Shown here piece by piece: positions 1 through 5,018 of a DNA stretch of 5,018 nt. The stretch is from Aquisalimonas sp. (GTDB lineage: Bacteria; Pseudomonadota; Gammaproteobacteria; Nitrococcales; Aquisalimonadaceae): assembly GCA_007127625.1 (NCBI GenBank), contig SKYZ01000264.1:1-5018 (forward strand), given 5' to 3'. The notes under the pieces were generated by a model that had not been told where the DNA came from, did no database searches, and worked only from the letters and a program-made list of their open reading frames with translations. How positions within the stretch are numbered: position 1 is the first letter of the stretch; each line of letters opens with the position of its first letter. Both the position numbers and the translations under genes were made by a program.

Positions 1-316
1 CGCGGCGGATCTGCCGCGTTTCCCGCAGGCGCTCGACGCAACCGTCGTCACACTGTTCCTGGAGAGTCATCAGCATCGTCCAACGGCCGCGCAGCTCCGG
101 GGGACCGGACGTATCCCCCGGACCAGCCAAACGCTCCATGGCAGGCACCTCGAGCTGGACCGGCGAATCCAGGAGATCACCGTGATTGGAGGTGGCCGGC
201 GGCCGCCAGCCGGAGAAGAACAGCGTCCACGCGATGGCCGCCGGCACGAAGAACACGGCCAACAGCAACAACAGGGAACGCCGTCCGCGGCGGGTGCGGC
301 TATCAGTGGGTGGCAT
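1..316 (-). CDS. Membrane-anchored SCO-like CxxxC protein, cox cluster (partial, 3' end off window)
   Basis: This is the first 105 codons of a gene that runs off the left edge. The protein starts MPPTDSRTRRGRR, a basic cytoplasmic stretch, followed by one hydrophobic segment (about residues 14-35, LLLLLAVFFVPAAIAW) that should anchor it in the inner membrane with the rest in the periplasm. After a Pro/Gly-rich linker comes a strand-like WTMLMTL and then CDDGC (Cys89 and Cys93), followed by VERLRETRQIRR. A CxxxC motif at the end of a beta strand is the copper/thiol site of SCO-type thioredoxin-fold proteins. The same position, downstream of SURF1, is held in Pseudomonas-like cox clusters by a conserved protein of this shape. 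I infer a role in copper delivery or thiol reduction for oxidase assembly, but the distal His that SCO proteins use would lie outside the window. The ATG lies inside the SURF1 3' end (14-bp overlap), so translation is probably coupled. Confidence 0.8.
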   Translation of the reverse strand, partial: MPPTDSRTRRGRRSLLLLLAVFFVPAAIAWTLFFSGWRPPATSNHGDLLDSPVQLEVPAMERLAGPGDTSGPPELRGRWTMLMTLQEQCDDGCVERLRETRQIRR

Positions 317-1049
317 CGGTTCTGACTCGTCTTAGGTTGACTGAAACGAAAATCACCATCAACGCGGCGGCCAGCGCAAACCACTGCACCGCGTAGCCAT
401 AGTTGCGGTCCGGCCCGTAACCTTCCCGGTACACAGGACCCCACTCGCGCACGAAGCCGTGCTCGGCGTCCGGATCCAGCCGCAGCACGACAGGGAGAAG
501 AGGATAGCCGAGCTGTTCCTCCAACTCGTCGAAGTCCACATACTGCACCCGGAGCGGCCAGCCGCTCTCACCGTCGGCCATGCCCCCCAGACGGATGCCC
601 GTGGGTGGGCCCTGATCCACGTGCCCGCGCAACGTCCGGGGCTCGTCCGGAGCGGCCACATCGGGCAGGCGGCCGCGGTCATCGCCGCCGGGCACCCAAC
701 CGCGGTCAACGAGCACGGCCGCGTCCCGCCCCTCCAGGCGCAATGGCGTCAGCACATGGTAGCCGGGCTGCCGCTGGTGCATCTGATTGTCGACCAGCAG
801 CTGCCGGTCGACATCGTAGCTGCCGCGGGCGCGGGCGTTCCGCGTGAGCGCCTGGCGCTCGGGGGGTGCATCACGGTTCAGGTCCAGCGGTGACCGCTGA
901 TCCCGCGTCTCGTAGGCCTCCTGGAGCGCTTCACGCTGCTCCGCGCGATCCAGCTGCCAGAACCCCAGGGAGACCAGAACTGGAAACACAATCAGGGTCG
1001 CCAGGCTGGGGATCAGGCCGGGCCTGAACTGAAACCCACCGATGCGCAT
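303..1049 (-). CDS. SURF1 family cytochrome c oxidase assembly protein
   Basis: This 248-residue protein has normal family length. SURF1 proteins bind heme a and help insert it into subunit I. The family layout is complete: an N-terminal membrane segment (about 13-30) ending in the hallmark GFWQLDRAEQR (29-39), a large periplasmic domain with GYHVLTPL (96-103) and VLVDRGWVP (112-120), and a second membrane segment (about 219-237) opening with GYAVQWFALAAA. The start ATG is preceded by GGAGG four bases upstream, which supports MRIGGFQF as the N-terminus. Residue 216, just before the second membrane segment, is Asn (RNYGYAVQW). Related proteins usually carry His there (RHLGYAVQW-like), a residue tied to heme binding; see findings. 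The gene heads a minus-strand unit whose next member overlaps it by 14 bp. It is divergent from the twin-transmembrane gene at 1172. Confidence 0.95.
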   Translation of the reverse strand: MRIGGFQFRPGLIPSLATLIVFPVLVSLGFWQLDRAEQREALQEAYETRDQRSPLDLNRDAPPERQALTRNARARGSYDVDRQLLVDNQMHQRQPGYHVLTPLRLEGRDAAVLVDRGWVPGGDDRGRLPDVAAPDEPRTLRGHVDQGPPTGIRLGGMADGESGWPLRVQYVDFDELEEQLGYPLLPVVLRLDPDAEHGFVREWGPVYREGYGPDRNYGYAVQWFALAAALMVIFVSVNLRRVRTDATH

Positions 1050-1171
1050 GCAACCTCCGGCGGCCGGGTGTGCGACGGCTCACGCAAGGCGTATGATGAA
1101 GAGGTTCGTCTCGAAACGACCCTGAGACGCGCCTCGCTGACCGCTACCGCAACCATCCCTGGTAGAGACCC
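1050..1171. promoter_or_regulatory. Divergent intergenic region with probable promoters for SURF1 and the twin-TM gene
   Basis: This 122-bp gap separates the divergent starts of SURF1 (minus) and the twin-transmembrane gene (plus), so each gene should have its promoter here. On the plus strand the best -10 candidate is TATGAT at 1092-1097, one base from consensus and 74 bp before the ATG. I see no convincing -35 at 16-18 bp upstream (TGTGCG-like), so the assignment is weak. I found no clear -10/-35 pair on the minus strand. A 6-bp inverted repeat, CGTCTC (1107-1112) and GAGACG (1124-1129) with an 11-base spacer, follows the -10 candidate. It could be an operator half-site pair or a short leader hairpin. 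No regulator family is recognisable from it. Confidence 0.4.
1107..1129. repeat. Short inverted repeat in divergent promoter gap
   Basis: The arms CGTCTC (1107-1112) and GAGACG (1124-1129) are perfect reverse complements around 11 bases. The repeat lies 10 bases after the TATGAT candidate, in the presumed leader of the plus-strand gene. Six-base arms occur often by chance, so it is recorded as a possible site only. Confidence 0.3.
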
Positions 1172-1390
1172 ATGACACTGGCAATCAAGATCGGCGTCGT
1201 TCTGGCCATGCTGGCCATCGTGTTCAGCCTGTTCTCCGGGGCCATCTTTCTGGTGCGCGACCAGAGCAGTTCGCGCCGCGTGGTACGGGCCCTGACATGG
1301 CGCATCGGCCTGTCGGTGGCCCTGTTCGCCATCATCCTGGTGCTGCTGACAACAGGAGTCATCGAGCCCGGAGACCCGATGCGCCCGTAG
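1172..1390 (+). CDS. Twin-transmembrane protein, DUF2909 type
   Basis: This 72-residue protein consists almost wholly of two membrane helices (about 5-27 and 46-63). They are joined by a conserved-looking basic loop, FLVRDQSSSRRVVRALTWR (26-44), and the protein ends in a short polar tail (IEPGDPMRP). The pattern KI-(hydrophobic)-SLFSGAIFLVRDQ, RR, ALTWRIGLSVALF matches the small twin-transmembrane proteins (DUF2909) that occur between coxC and SURF1 in gammaproteobacterial oxidase clusters. The family's biochemical function is unknown to me. Conserved linkage suggests a part in oxidase assembly or stability. It is the only gene in the window on the plus strand, convergent with coxC and divergent from SURF1, so it must be transcribed independently. 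The ribosome binding site is poor (GGTAGAGA before the ATG), suggesting modest expression or an atypical initiation signal. Confidence 0.88.
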   Translation: MTLAIKIGVVLAMLAIVFSLFSGAIFLVRDQSSSRRVVRALTWRIGLSVALFAIILVLLTTGVIEPGDPMRP

Positions 1391-1413
1391 GTAGACGCTA
1401 GAACGAAGCGGGA

Positions 1414-1429
1414 GTTCCCGGCGCGGAAC
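1414..1429. repeat. Small inverted repeat in convergent gap
   Basis: GTTCC (1414-1418) and GGAAC (1425-1429) can pair across a 6-base loop, 23 bases after the stop of the plus-strand gene. It is a weaker companion of the hairpin at 1432-1461 and may add to transcription stop on the plus strand. Five-base arms alone are not strong evidence. Confidence 0.25.
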
Positions 1430-1431
1430 CA

Positions 1432-1461
1432 CGGCGTGAAAGGCGTCCGCCTCTCACGCCG
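1432..1461. terminator. GC-rich hairpin between convergent genes, probable bidirectional terminator
   Basis: CGGCGTGA (1432-1439) pairs perfectly with TCACGCCG (1454-1461). After one A/C mismatch the stem continues with AGGC (1441-1444) and GCCT (1449-1452) around a GTCC loop, giving 12 pairs in 30 bases. It starts 10 bp after the coxC stop and 41 bp after the stop of the convergent plus-strand gene, where a shared terminator is expected. Neither side carries a run of T, so it is not a classic intrinsic terminator. It could instead protect transcript 3' ends or act together with Rho. Confidence 0.55.
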
Positions 1462-1471
1462 GGCGCCAGCG

Positions 1472-2332
1472 TCAGATCACATAGACGAACACGAACAGGC
1501 CCAGCCAGACCACGTCCACGAAGTGCCAGTACCAGGCGGCCGCCTCGAAGCCGAAGTGGTTATCGGCCGTGAAATGGCCCTTGAGCACGCGCAGCAGGAT
1601 CACCAGCAGTGTCAGGGCGCCGATGATCACGTGCACGCCGTGGAAACCGGTGAGCATGTAGAACAGCGAGCCGTAGATGCCGGTATCCATCCGCAGGTTG
1701 AGCTCATCCCATGCGTAGAAATACTCGTACGCCTGAATGGAGCTGAACAGGAAACCAAGCGCCACCGTCAGGGCGAGCCCGATGACCACCTGCCGGCGAT
1801 GGTTCTCCTTGATGGCGTGGTGAGCCCAGGTCAGGGTCACGCCGGAGGTCAGCAGGATGATGGTGTTGAGCGTCGGCAGGAACCATGCCCCCATGGCCGT
1901 GTAGTCCAGGTCCAGCATGCCGGGACCGGCAGTCGGCCAGGACAACACCACGGAGTCCCAGAGGAACTGACTGGTGGCAGGATCCGCACCGCTCAGCCAC
2001 GGAATCGAGAACACCCGGGCGTAGAACAGGGCGCCGAAGAAAGCGCCGAAGAACATCACCTCGGAGAAAATGAACCACGCCATGCCCTGGCGGAAGGAGA
2101 CATCCACCTGGGCGTTGTACTTGCCACTCACGCTCTCGTGGATCACGTCCCGGAACCACATCACCGTCATGATCAGGGTGATGATCGCCCCGAGCACCAT
2201 GGTCGGCACGCCCCAGTTGCCCCCGTTCAGGTACACGGAGAACCCCGCCATCAGGAGCGCGATACCCGGAACACCGAATACCGGCCAGCGGCTCTCATGG
2301 GGAACGTAGTAGCTGCCTTCTGCTTGGCTCAT
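1472..2332 (-). CDS. coxC: Cytochrome c oxidase subunit III
   Basis: This 286-residue integral membrane subunit belongs to the aa3 oxidase. It carries no redox cofactor but stabilises the catalytic core and supports sustained proton uptake. Its N-terminus YYVPHESRWPVFG is typical of bacterial subunit III. Family marks include FRQGMAWFIFSEVMFFGAFF (80-99), whose Glu91 matches the buried conserved Glu of subunit III, then TWAHHAIKE (168-176), the GFHGVHVIIG motif (229-238) and the C-terminal EAAAWYWHFVDVVWLGLFV (263-281). Seven membrane helices can be traced. The start is supported by GAGGAAA about ten bases upstream. It lies 26 bp after cox11 and is the last gene of the coxB-coxA-small-cox11-coxC unit, followed by the hairpin at 1432-1461. 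Confidence 0.97.
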   Translation of the reverse strand: MSQAEGSYYVPHESRWPVFGVPGIALLMAGFSVYLNGGNWGVPTMVLGAIITLIMTVMWFRDVIHESVSGKYNAQVDVSFRQGMAWFIFSEVMFFGAFFGALFYARVFSIPWLSGADPATSQFLWDSVVLSWPTAGPGMLDLDYTAMGAWFLPTLNTIILLTSGVTLTWAHHAIKENHRRQVVIGLALTVALGFLFSSIQAYEYFYAWDELNLRMDTGIYGSLFYMLTGFHGVHVIIGALTLLVILLRVLKGHFTADNHFGFEAAAWYWHFVDVVWLGLFVFVYVI

Positions 2333-2358
2333 CGTTATGTTTCCTCGTTTCTCGCCAT

Positions 2359-2946
2359 TCAGCGCGAGCCGGCGTGCAGCTGCGCATCCTCGGGATCGAA
2401 ATCGGGGTCGTCGCCCGCGCCCAGGTCAAACAGGGTGTACGACAGCGTCACCGTATTCGTGCGGTCATCCAGGCGTGGATCGATAAAGAAGGTCACCGAC
2501 ATATCCCGGTTTTCCCCCGCCTCGAAGGGTTGCTCGGTGAAGCAGAAGCACTCTGTCTTGCGGAAGTCCCGGGCCGCACGACCGGGGGCCACGCTCGGCA
2601 CGATCTGGCTGACCGTATCTTCGTCCTGGGTGTTGGTCGTCTCGAAGGTCACCGTGTAGAGCTCACCGGGGGTCACCTCCATGCGACGCACCTCGGGCTT
2701 GAAATCCCAGGGCCGGTTGTCGTTCACGGTGGCCACGAACTCGACGGTGATCTTGCGGTCCGGATCCACTTCACCGCGTTCGTAGTCCGCCGCCTGGAGA
2801 TCCACCACACCATTCAGTCCGGTGATATCGCAGATCACGTCATACAGGGGTACCAGGGCGAAACCGAATCCGAACATGCCGAAGGTGACCAGAACCAGTT
2901 TCGTCACCAGACTGGTATGGCGTTTACTCGTGGTCTCGTCACTCAT
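2359..2946 (-). CDS. ctaG: Cytochrome c oxidase assembly protein Cox11/CtaG (copper delivery to CuB)
   Basis: This 195-residue membrane-anchored copper chaperone delivers Cu(I) to the CuB site of subunit I. After a short cytoplasmic tail (MSDETTSKRH) there is one membrane helix (about 13-34). It leads into LVPLYDVICDITGLNG (31-46), whose Cys39 is the conserved membrane-proximal cysteine. A periplasmic immunoglobulin-like beta domain follows and carries the copper motif ECFCFTEQPF (132-141; Cys133 and Cys135), then SVTFFIDP (150-157) and LSYTLFDL near the end. All expected cysteines are present and the length is normal, with an acidic C-terminal tail. Its ATG overlaps the stop of the preceding 38-codon gene in an ATGA arrangement, so the two are probably translationally coupled. 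The symbol follows the bacterial cox11 usage of ctaG, not the unrelated Bacillus CtaG. Confidence 0.96.
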   Translation of the reverse strand: MSDETTSKRHTSLVTKLVLVTFGMFGFGFALVPLYDVICDITGLNGVVDLQAADYERGEVDPDRKITVEFVATVNDNRPWDFKPEVRRMEVTPGELYTVTFETTNTQDEDTVSQIVPSVAPGRAARDFRKTECFCFTEQPFEAGENRDMSVTFFIDPRLDDRTNTVTLSYTLFDLGAGDDPDFDPEDAQLHAGSR

Positions 2947-3059
2947 AACCGCACCTGCATCAGGATAAACGTCACGTATAAGCCCAAGGCGATGGCGGCG
3001 AGCACCAGCCCCGTAACCACGGCGCCTCGCCGCTTCGACTTGTGCCGATTGTCGCTCAA
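2943..3059 (-). CDS. Small single-pass membrane protein, probable cytochrome oxidase small assembly protein (TTG start)
   Basis: This reading frame of 38 codons plus stop fills the gap between coxA and cox11. It begins with TTG at 3059, three bases after a strong GGAGGT, and an in-frame TGA lies just upstream, so no earlier start exists. The protein has a polar, strongly basic N-terminus (SDNRHKSKRRG, 2-12), one membrane helix (about 13-34, AVVTGLVLAAIALGLYVTF) and a short VRL tail. By the positive-inside rule the N-terminus is cytoplasmic. Its stop overlaps the cox11 ATG by 4 bp, and the gap from the coxA stop is 10 bp, typical of operon members. Short proteins of this shape and position, often called cytochrome oxidase small assembly protein, are known in proteobacterial cox operons. 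Matching it to them rests on memory and context, not a search. Its biochemical role is unknown; cofactor insertion with Cox11 is a reasonable guess. Confidence 0.8.
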   Translation of the reverse strand: MSDNRHKSKRRGAVVTGLVLAAIALGLYVTFILMQVRL

Positions 3060-3066
3060 CTGACCT
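3060..3066 (-). promoter_or_regulatory. Ribosome binding site that decides the TTG start
   Basis: Read on the minus strand, GGAGGT followed by CAG sits directly before the TTG at 3059. It is the strongest Shine-Dalgarno match in this part of the operon and is the main reason to accept a non-ATG start for the 38-residue protein. Spacing is a little short (3-4 bases). Confidence 0.6.
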
Positions 3067-3069
3067 CCG

Positions 3070-4656
3070 TTACCTCACCACCGGGGGCGTCTCGAAGGAG
3101 TGGTACGGCGCCGGCGACGGCAACGTCCACTCGAGGCCTTGCGCTCCGTCCCACACCTGGTCGCTGGCCTTCTCGCCACCGCGGACGCACTTGATGATGA
3201 TCCAGACGAACAGCAGCTGCGAGAAACCGAACACGAAACCGCCAATGGACGAGATCATGTTGAACTCCGCGAACTGCAGCGCGTAGTCCGGAATACGCCG
3301 TGGCATGCCGGCCAGCCCCAGGAAGTGCTGCGGGAAGAACAATACGTTCACCGAGATGGTGGACACCCAGAAGTGCCACTTGCCCAGGCGCTCGTCGTAC
3401 ATGTGCCCGGTCCACTTCGGCAACCAGTAGTAGACGCCCGCCATGATCGCGAACACGGTGCCGGTCACCAGCACGTAGTGGAAGTGGGCCACCACGAAGT
3501 AGGTGTCATGGTACTGCAGGTCCACCGGCGCCAGGGCCAGCATCACCCCGGAGAGGCCACCGACGGTGAACAGGATGACGAAGGCGATGGCGAACAGCAT
3601 GGGCGTTTCGAAACTCATGCTGCCGCGCCACATGGTGGCCATCCAGTTGAAGATCTTCACCCCAGTGGGCACGGCCACCAGCATGGTGGCGAACATGAAG
3701 AACAGCTGCCCGGCCAGTGGCAGACCCACGGTAAACATGTGGTGCGCCCAGACGATGAACGACAGGAACGCGATGGCCGCGGTGGCATAGACCATGGAGC
3801 TGTAGCCGAACAGCGGCTTGCGCGAGAACGTCGGCAGAATCGCCGAGACGATGCCGAACGCCGGCAGGATCAGGATGTACACCTCGGGATGCCCGAAGAA
3901 CCAGAAAATGTGCTGGAACATCACCGGGTCACCGCCGCCGGCGGCATCAAAGAAGCTGGTGCCAAAGTACTGATCCGTGAGCAGCATGGTCACCGCCCCG
4001 GCCAGCACCGGCATCACCGCGATCATCAGGAAGCCGGTGATCAGCCACGTCCAGACGAACAGCGGCATTTTCATCAGCGTCATGCCGGGAGCGCGCATGT
4101 TCAGGATGGTGGCGACGATGTTGATCGACCCCATGATCGAAGAGATGCCCAGGATGTGCACCGCGAAGATCAGGAACGGGAACGCATCACCCAGCTGCAG
4201 CACCAGCGGCGGGTACATGGTCCAGCCCGCGGCCGGACCGCCGCCGGGCATGAACAGCGTGGCCAGCAGCAGCACGAAGCCTGCCGGCAGCAACCAGAAG
4301 GCCCAGTTGTTGACCCGCGGCAGCGCCATGTCCGGCGCCCCGATCTGCACCGGCACCAGCCAGTTGGCCAGCCCGGTGAGCGCCGGCATCACCGCCCCGA
4401 AGATCATCACCAGGGCGTGCATGGTGGTCATCTGGTTGAAGAAATAGGGATCGACAAGGTTGTAGCCGGGCTGGAACAGCTCGGCCCGGATTACCATCGC
4501 CATGGCGCCGCCGATGAAGAACATCAGCAGCCCGAAGGTCATGTACAGGACGCCGAGATCCTTGTGGTTGGTGGTGAACAACCACCGCGTGATGCCATAG
4601 GGCGCGTGGTGATGGTCGTCGTGACCGTGGTGCGCTTCATGTGTCGTGGAGGACAT
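3070..4656 (-). CDS. coxA: Cytochrome c oxidase subunit I (aa3 type, heme-copper type A1)
   Basis: This 528-residue catalytic subunit reduces O2 to water at heme a3-CuB and pumps protons across the inner membrane. All key residues are visible. His80 (TTMHALVMIFG) and His393 are the heme a ligands, and His391 is the heme a3 ligand (VVAHFHYVL). The CuB ligands are His256 of GHPEVY plus His305 and His306 (VWAHHMF), with Tyr260 as the cross-linked tyrosine. Glu258 in HPEVY and Asp109 (IGAPDMALPR) mark the D channel, and Lys334 with Thr331 (PTGVKIF) the K channel, which defines type A1. His383-Asp384 form the Mg site and Arg453-Arg454 (MPRRIPDY) the propionate pair. Twelve helices fit the length. 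The N-terminus is His-rich (seven His in the first 17 residues). The ATG follows AAGGGG by nine bases, and no other Met occurs before residue 39. It lies 38 bp after coxB. Confidence 0.98.
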   Translation of the reverse strand: MSSTTHEAHHGHDDHHHAPYGITRWLFTTNHKDLGVLYMTFGLLMFFIGGAMAMVIRAELFQPGYNLVDPYFFNQMTTMHALVMIFGAVMPALTGLANWLVPVQIGAPDMALPRVNNWAFWLLPAGFVLLLATLFMPGGGPAAGWTMYPPLVLQLGDAFPFLIFAVHILGISSIMGSINIVATILNMRAPGMTLMKMPLFVWTWLITGFLMIAVMPVLAGAVTMLLTDQYFGTSFFDAAGGGDPVMFQHIFWFFGHPEVYILILPAFGIVSAILPTFSRKPLFGYSSMVYATAAIAFLSFIVWAHHMFTVGLPLAGQLFFMFATMLVAVPTGVKIFNWMATMWRGSMSFETPMLFAIAFVILFTVGGLSGVMLALAPVDLQYHDTYFVVAHFHYVLVTGTVFAIMAGVYYWLPKWTGHMYDERLGKWHFWVSTISVNVLFFPQHFLGLAGMPRRIPDYALQFAEFNMISSIGGFVFGFSQLLFVWIIIKCVRGGEKASDQVWDGAQGLEWTLPSPAPYHSFETPPVVR

Positions 4657-4694
4657 GGCCCAGAACCCCTTCGTTGAAATTCTCTACCCGGCGC

Positions 4695-5018
4695 TCAGCG
4701 CGCGTCCCGAATATCCGACGGCTGGACGAGGTCGCCGGCATCGTTACCCCAGGCGTTACGGATGTAGGTCACCACACCGGCAAGCTCCTGGTCGTCGAGG
4801 CGACGGCCAAAGGCCTGCATGGCGGTACCGGACACGCCGTTCACGGTGACGTCGATGGCGAATTCCCTGTCGTCGATCACCCGCTCGTTCCCAGCGAGGG
4901 CCGGGAAGTTGCCCATGCCCCCACCTTCAGCGCGGTGGCAGGCCAGGCACTGGCTATCGTAGACCTGATTGCCCAGCGTCATGAGCTCGTCCTCGGACAT
5001 GTCCGCGAGCTCATCGTC
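4695..5018 (-). CDS. coxB: Cytochrome c oxidase subunit II, C-terminal fused cytochrome c domain (partial, 5' end off window)
   Basis: These are the last 107 residues and the stop of a gene that enters from the right edge. They form a class I cytochrome c domain. A CxxCH heme-binding motif (CLACH) is encoded at 4949-4935, after GNQVYDSQ. It is followed by NFPALAGN and GVSGTAMQAFG, whose Met is the likely sixth heme ligand, and by the closing helix ELAGVVTYIRNAWGNDAGD and a short VQPSDIRDAR tail. This ending, directly upstream of coxA, is typical of the proteobacterial caa3-like subunit II, in which a heme c domain follows the CuA cupredoxin domain. The CuA domain and two N-terminal helices would lie beyond the window. 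The residues before the domain form an acidic linker (DDELADMSEDEL). A freestanding cytochrome c is possible but unlikely, because the frame stays open to the edge and the domain sits in the coxB position. Confidence 0.92.
   Translation of the reverse strand, partial: DDELADMSEDELMTLGNQVYDSQCLACHRAEGGGMGNFPALAGNERVIDDREFAIDVTVNGVSGTAMQAFGRRLDDQELAGVVTYIRNAWGNDAGDLVQPSDIRDAR
4981..5014. repeat. Compound palindrome inside coxB linker
   Basis: The outer arms ATGAGCTCG (4981-4989) and CGAGCTCAT (5006-5014) are perfect 9-base reverse complements. Between them lies a perfect 12-base palindrome, CGGACATGTCCG (4994-5005), directly against the right arm and separated from the left arm by TCCT (4990-4993). 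Up to 15 pairs could form in the coxB transcript, with one 4-base bulge. It encodes the acidic linker before the heme c domain. Whether it has any function is not shown. Confidence 0.5.

Noticed and set aside
70..444. A 124-codon minus-strand frame spanning the SURF1 end and the CxxxC gene start.
   Set aside because: It is out of frame with both real genes there. The frame starting at 316 gives a coherent membrane anchor and CxxxC motif, while this one gives Arg/Cys/Pro-rich noise.
1436..2659. A 407-codon open frame on the plus strand opposite coxC and part of cox11.
   Set aside because: It crosses two well-supported genes and their gap, its product is rich in His, Gln, Glu and Pro with no domain, and it has no credible promoter or ribosome site. 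It is a shadow frame.
3100..4677. A 525-codon open frame on the plus strand lying across the whole of coxA.
   Set aside because: It is the antisense shadow of a confirmed coxA. Its product is low-complexity (rich in His, Gln, Arg, Glu and Gly), has no recognisable domain and is explained by GC-rich codon bias on the other strand.
4646..4849. A plus-strand 67-codon frame across the coxB-coxA junction.
   Set aside because: It is antisense to the subunit II heme c domain and the coxA start, and the product is Arg-rich without any motif.
1..5018. Search for tRNA or rRNA genes, CRISPR repeats, insertion sequence ends or attachment sites.
   Set aside because: I saw no tandem spaced repeats, no transposase-like frame, no cloverleaf-like segment and no terminal repeats. 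The window is filled by a conserved respiratory cluster with gaps of 122 bp or less.

Overview
The window holds the core of an aa3-type (heme-copper type A1) cytochrome c oxidase cluster and some of its assembly genes. The DNA is GC-rich. The gene order and protein sequences point to a gammaproteobacterium, because the arrangement matches what I recall of the Pseudomonas cox locus: coxB, coxA, small assembly gene, cox11/ctaG, coxC, an opposite-strand twin-transmembrane gene, SURF1, then a membrane-anchored CxxxC protein. Genus cannot be fixed from this window. A halophilic or alkaliphilic Ectothiorhodospiraceae-like or Halomonas-like host is only a guess from GC content and acidic linkers.

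Layout, read from the right edge because nearly everything is on the minus strand. The 3' end of coxB (subunit II with a fused C-terminal cytochrome c domain) enters at 5018 and stops at 4695. coxA (subunit I) follows after 38 bp at 4656-3070. A 38-codon single-pass membrane protein with a TTG start sits at 3059-2943 and overlaps the start of cox11 (2946-2359) by 4 bp. coxC (subunit III) is at 2332-1472. These five genes are closely packed and look like one operon. It appears to end at a GC-rich hairpin (1432-1461) in the gap where it meets a convergent plus-strand gene.

That plus-strand gene (1172-1390) encodes a 72-residue twin-transmembrane protein of the DUF2909 type. It is divergent from a second minus-strand unit, SURF1 (1049-303), whose end overlaps the start of an SCO-like, membrane-anchored CxxxC protein (316 to beyond the left edge). 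The 122-bp divergent gap (1050-1171) should hold both promoters. No stretch longer than 300 bp lacks a gene.

Functionally, CoxB receives electrons from a soluble or membrane cytochrome c through its fused heme c domain and CuA. CoxA reduces O2 at the heme a3-CuB centre and pumps protons, and CoxC stabilises the core. Cox11 supplies copper to CuB, SURF1 helps insert heme a, and the CxxxC protein may act in copper or thiol chemistry for CuA. The cluster is canonical and I see no undescribed system. The points most worth a second look are an Asn where SURF1 proteins usually carry a heme-associated His, the tiny TTG-start gene, and a compound palindrome inside coxB.
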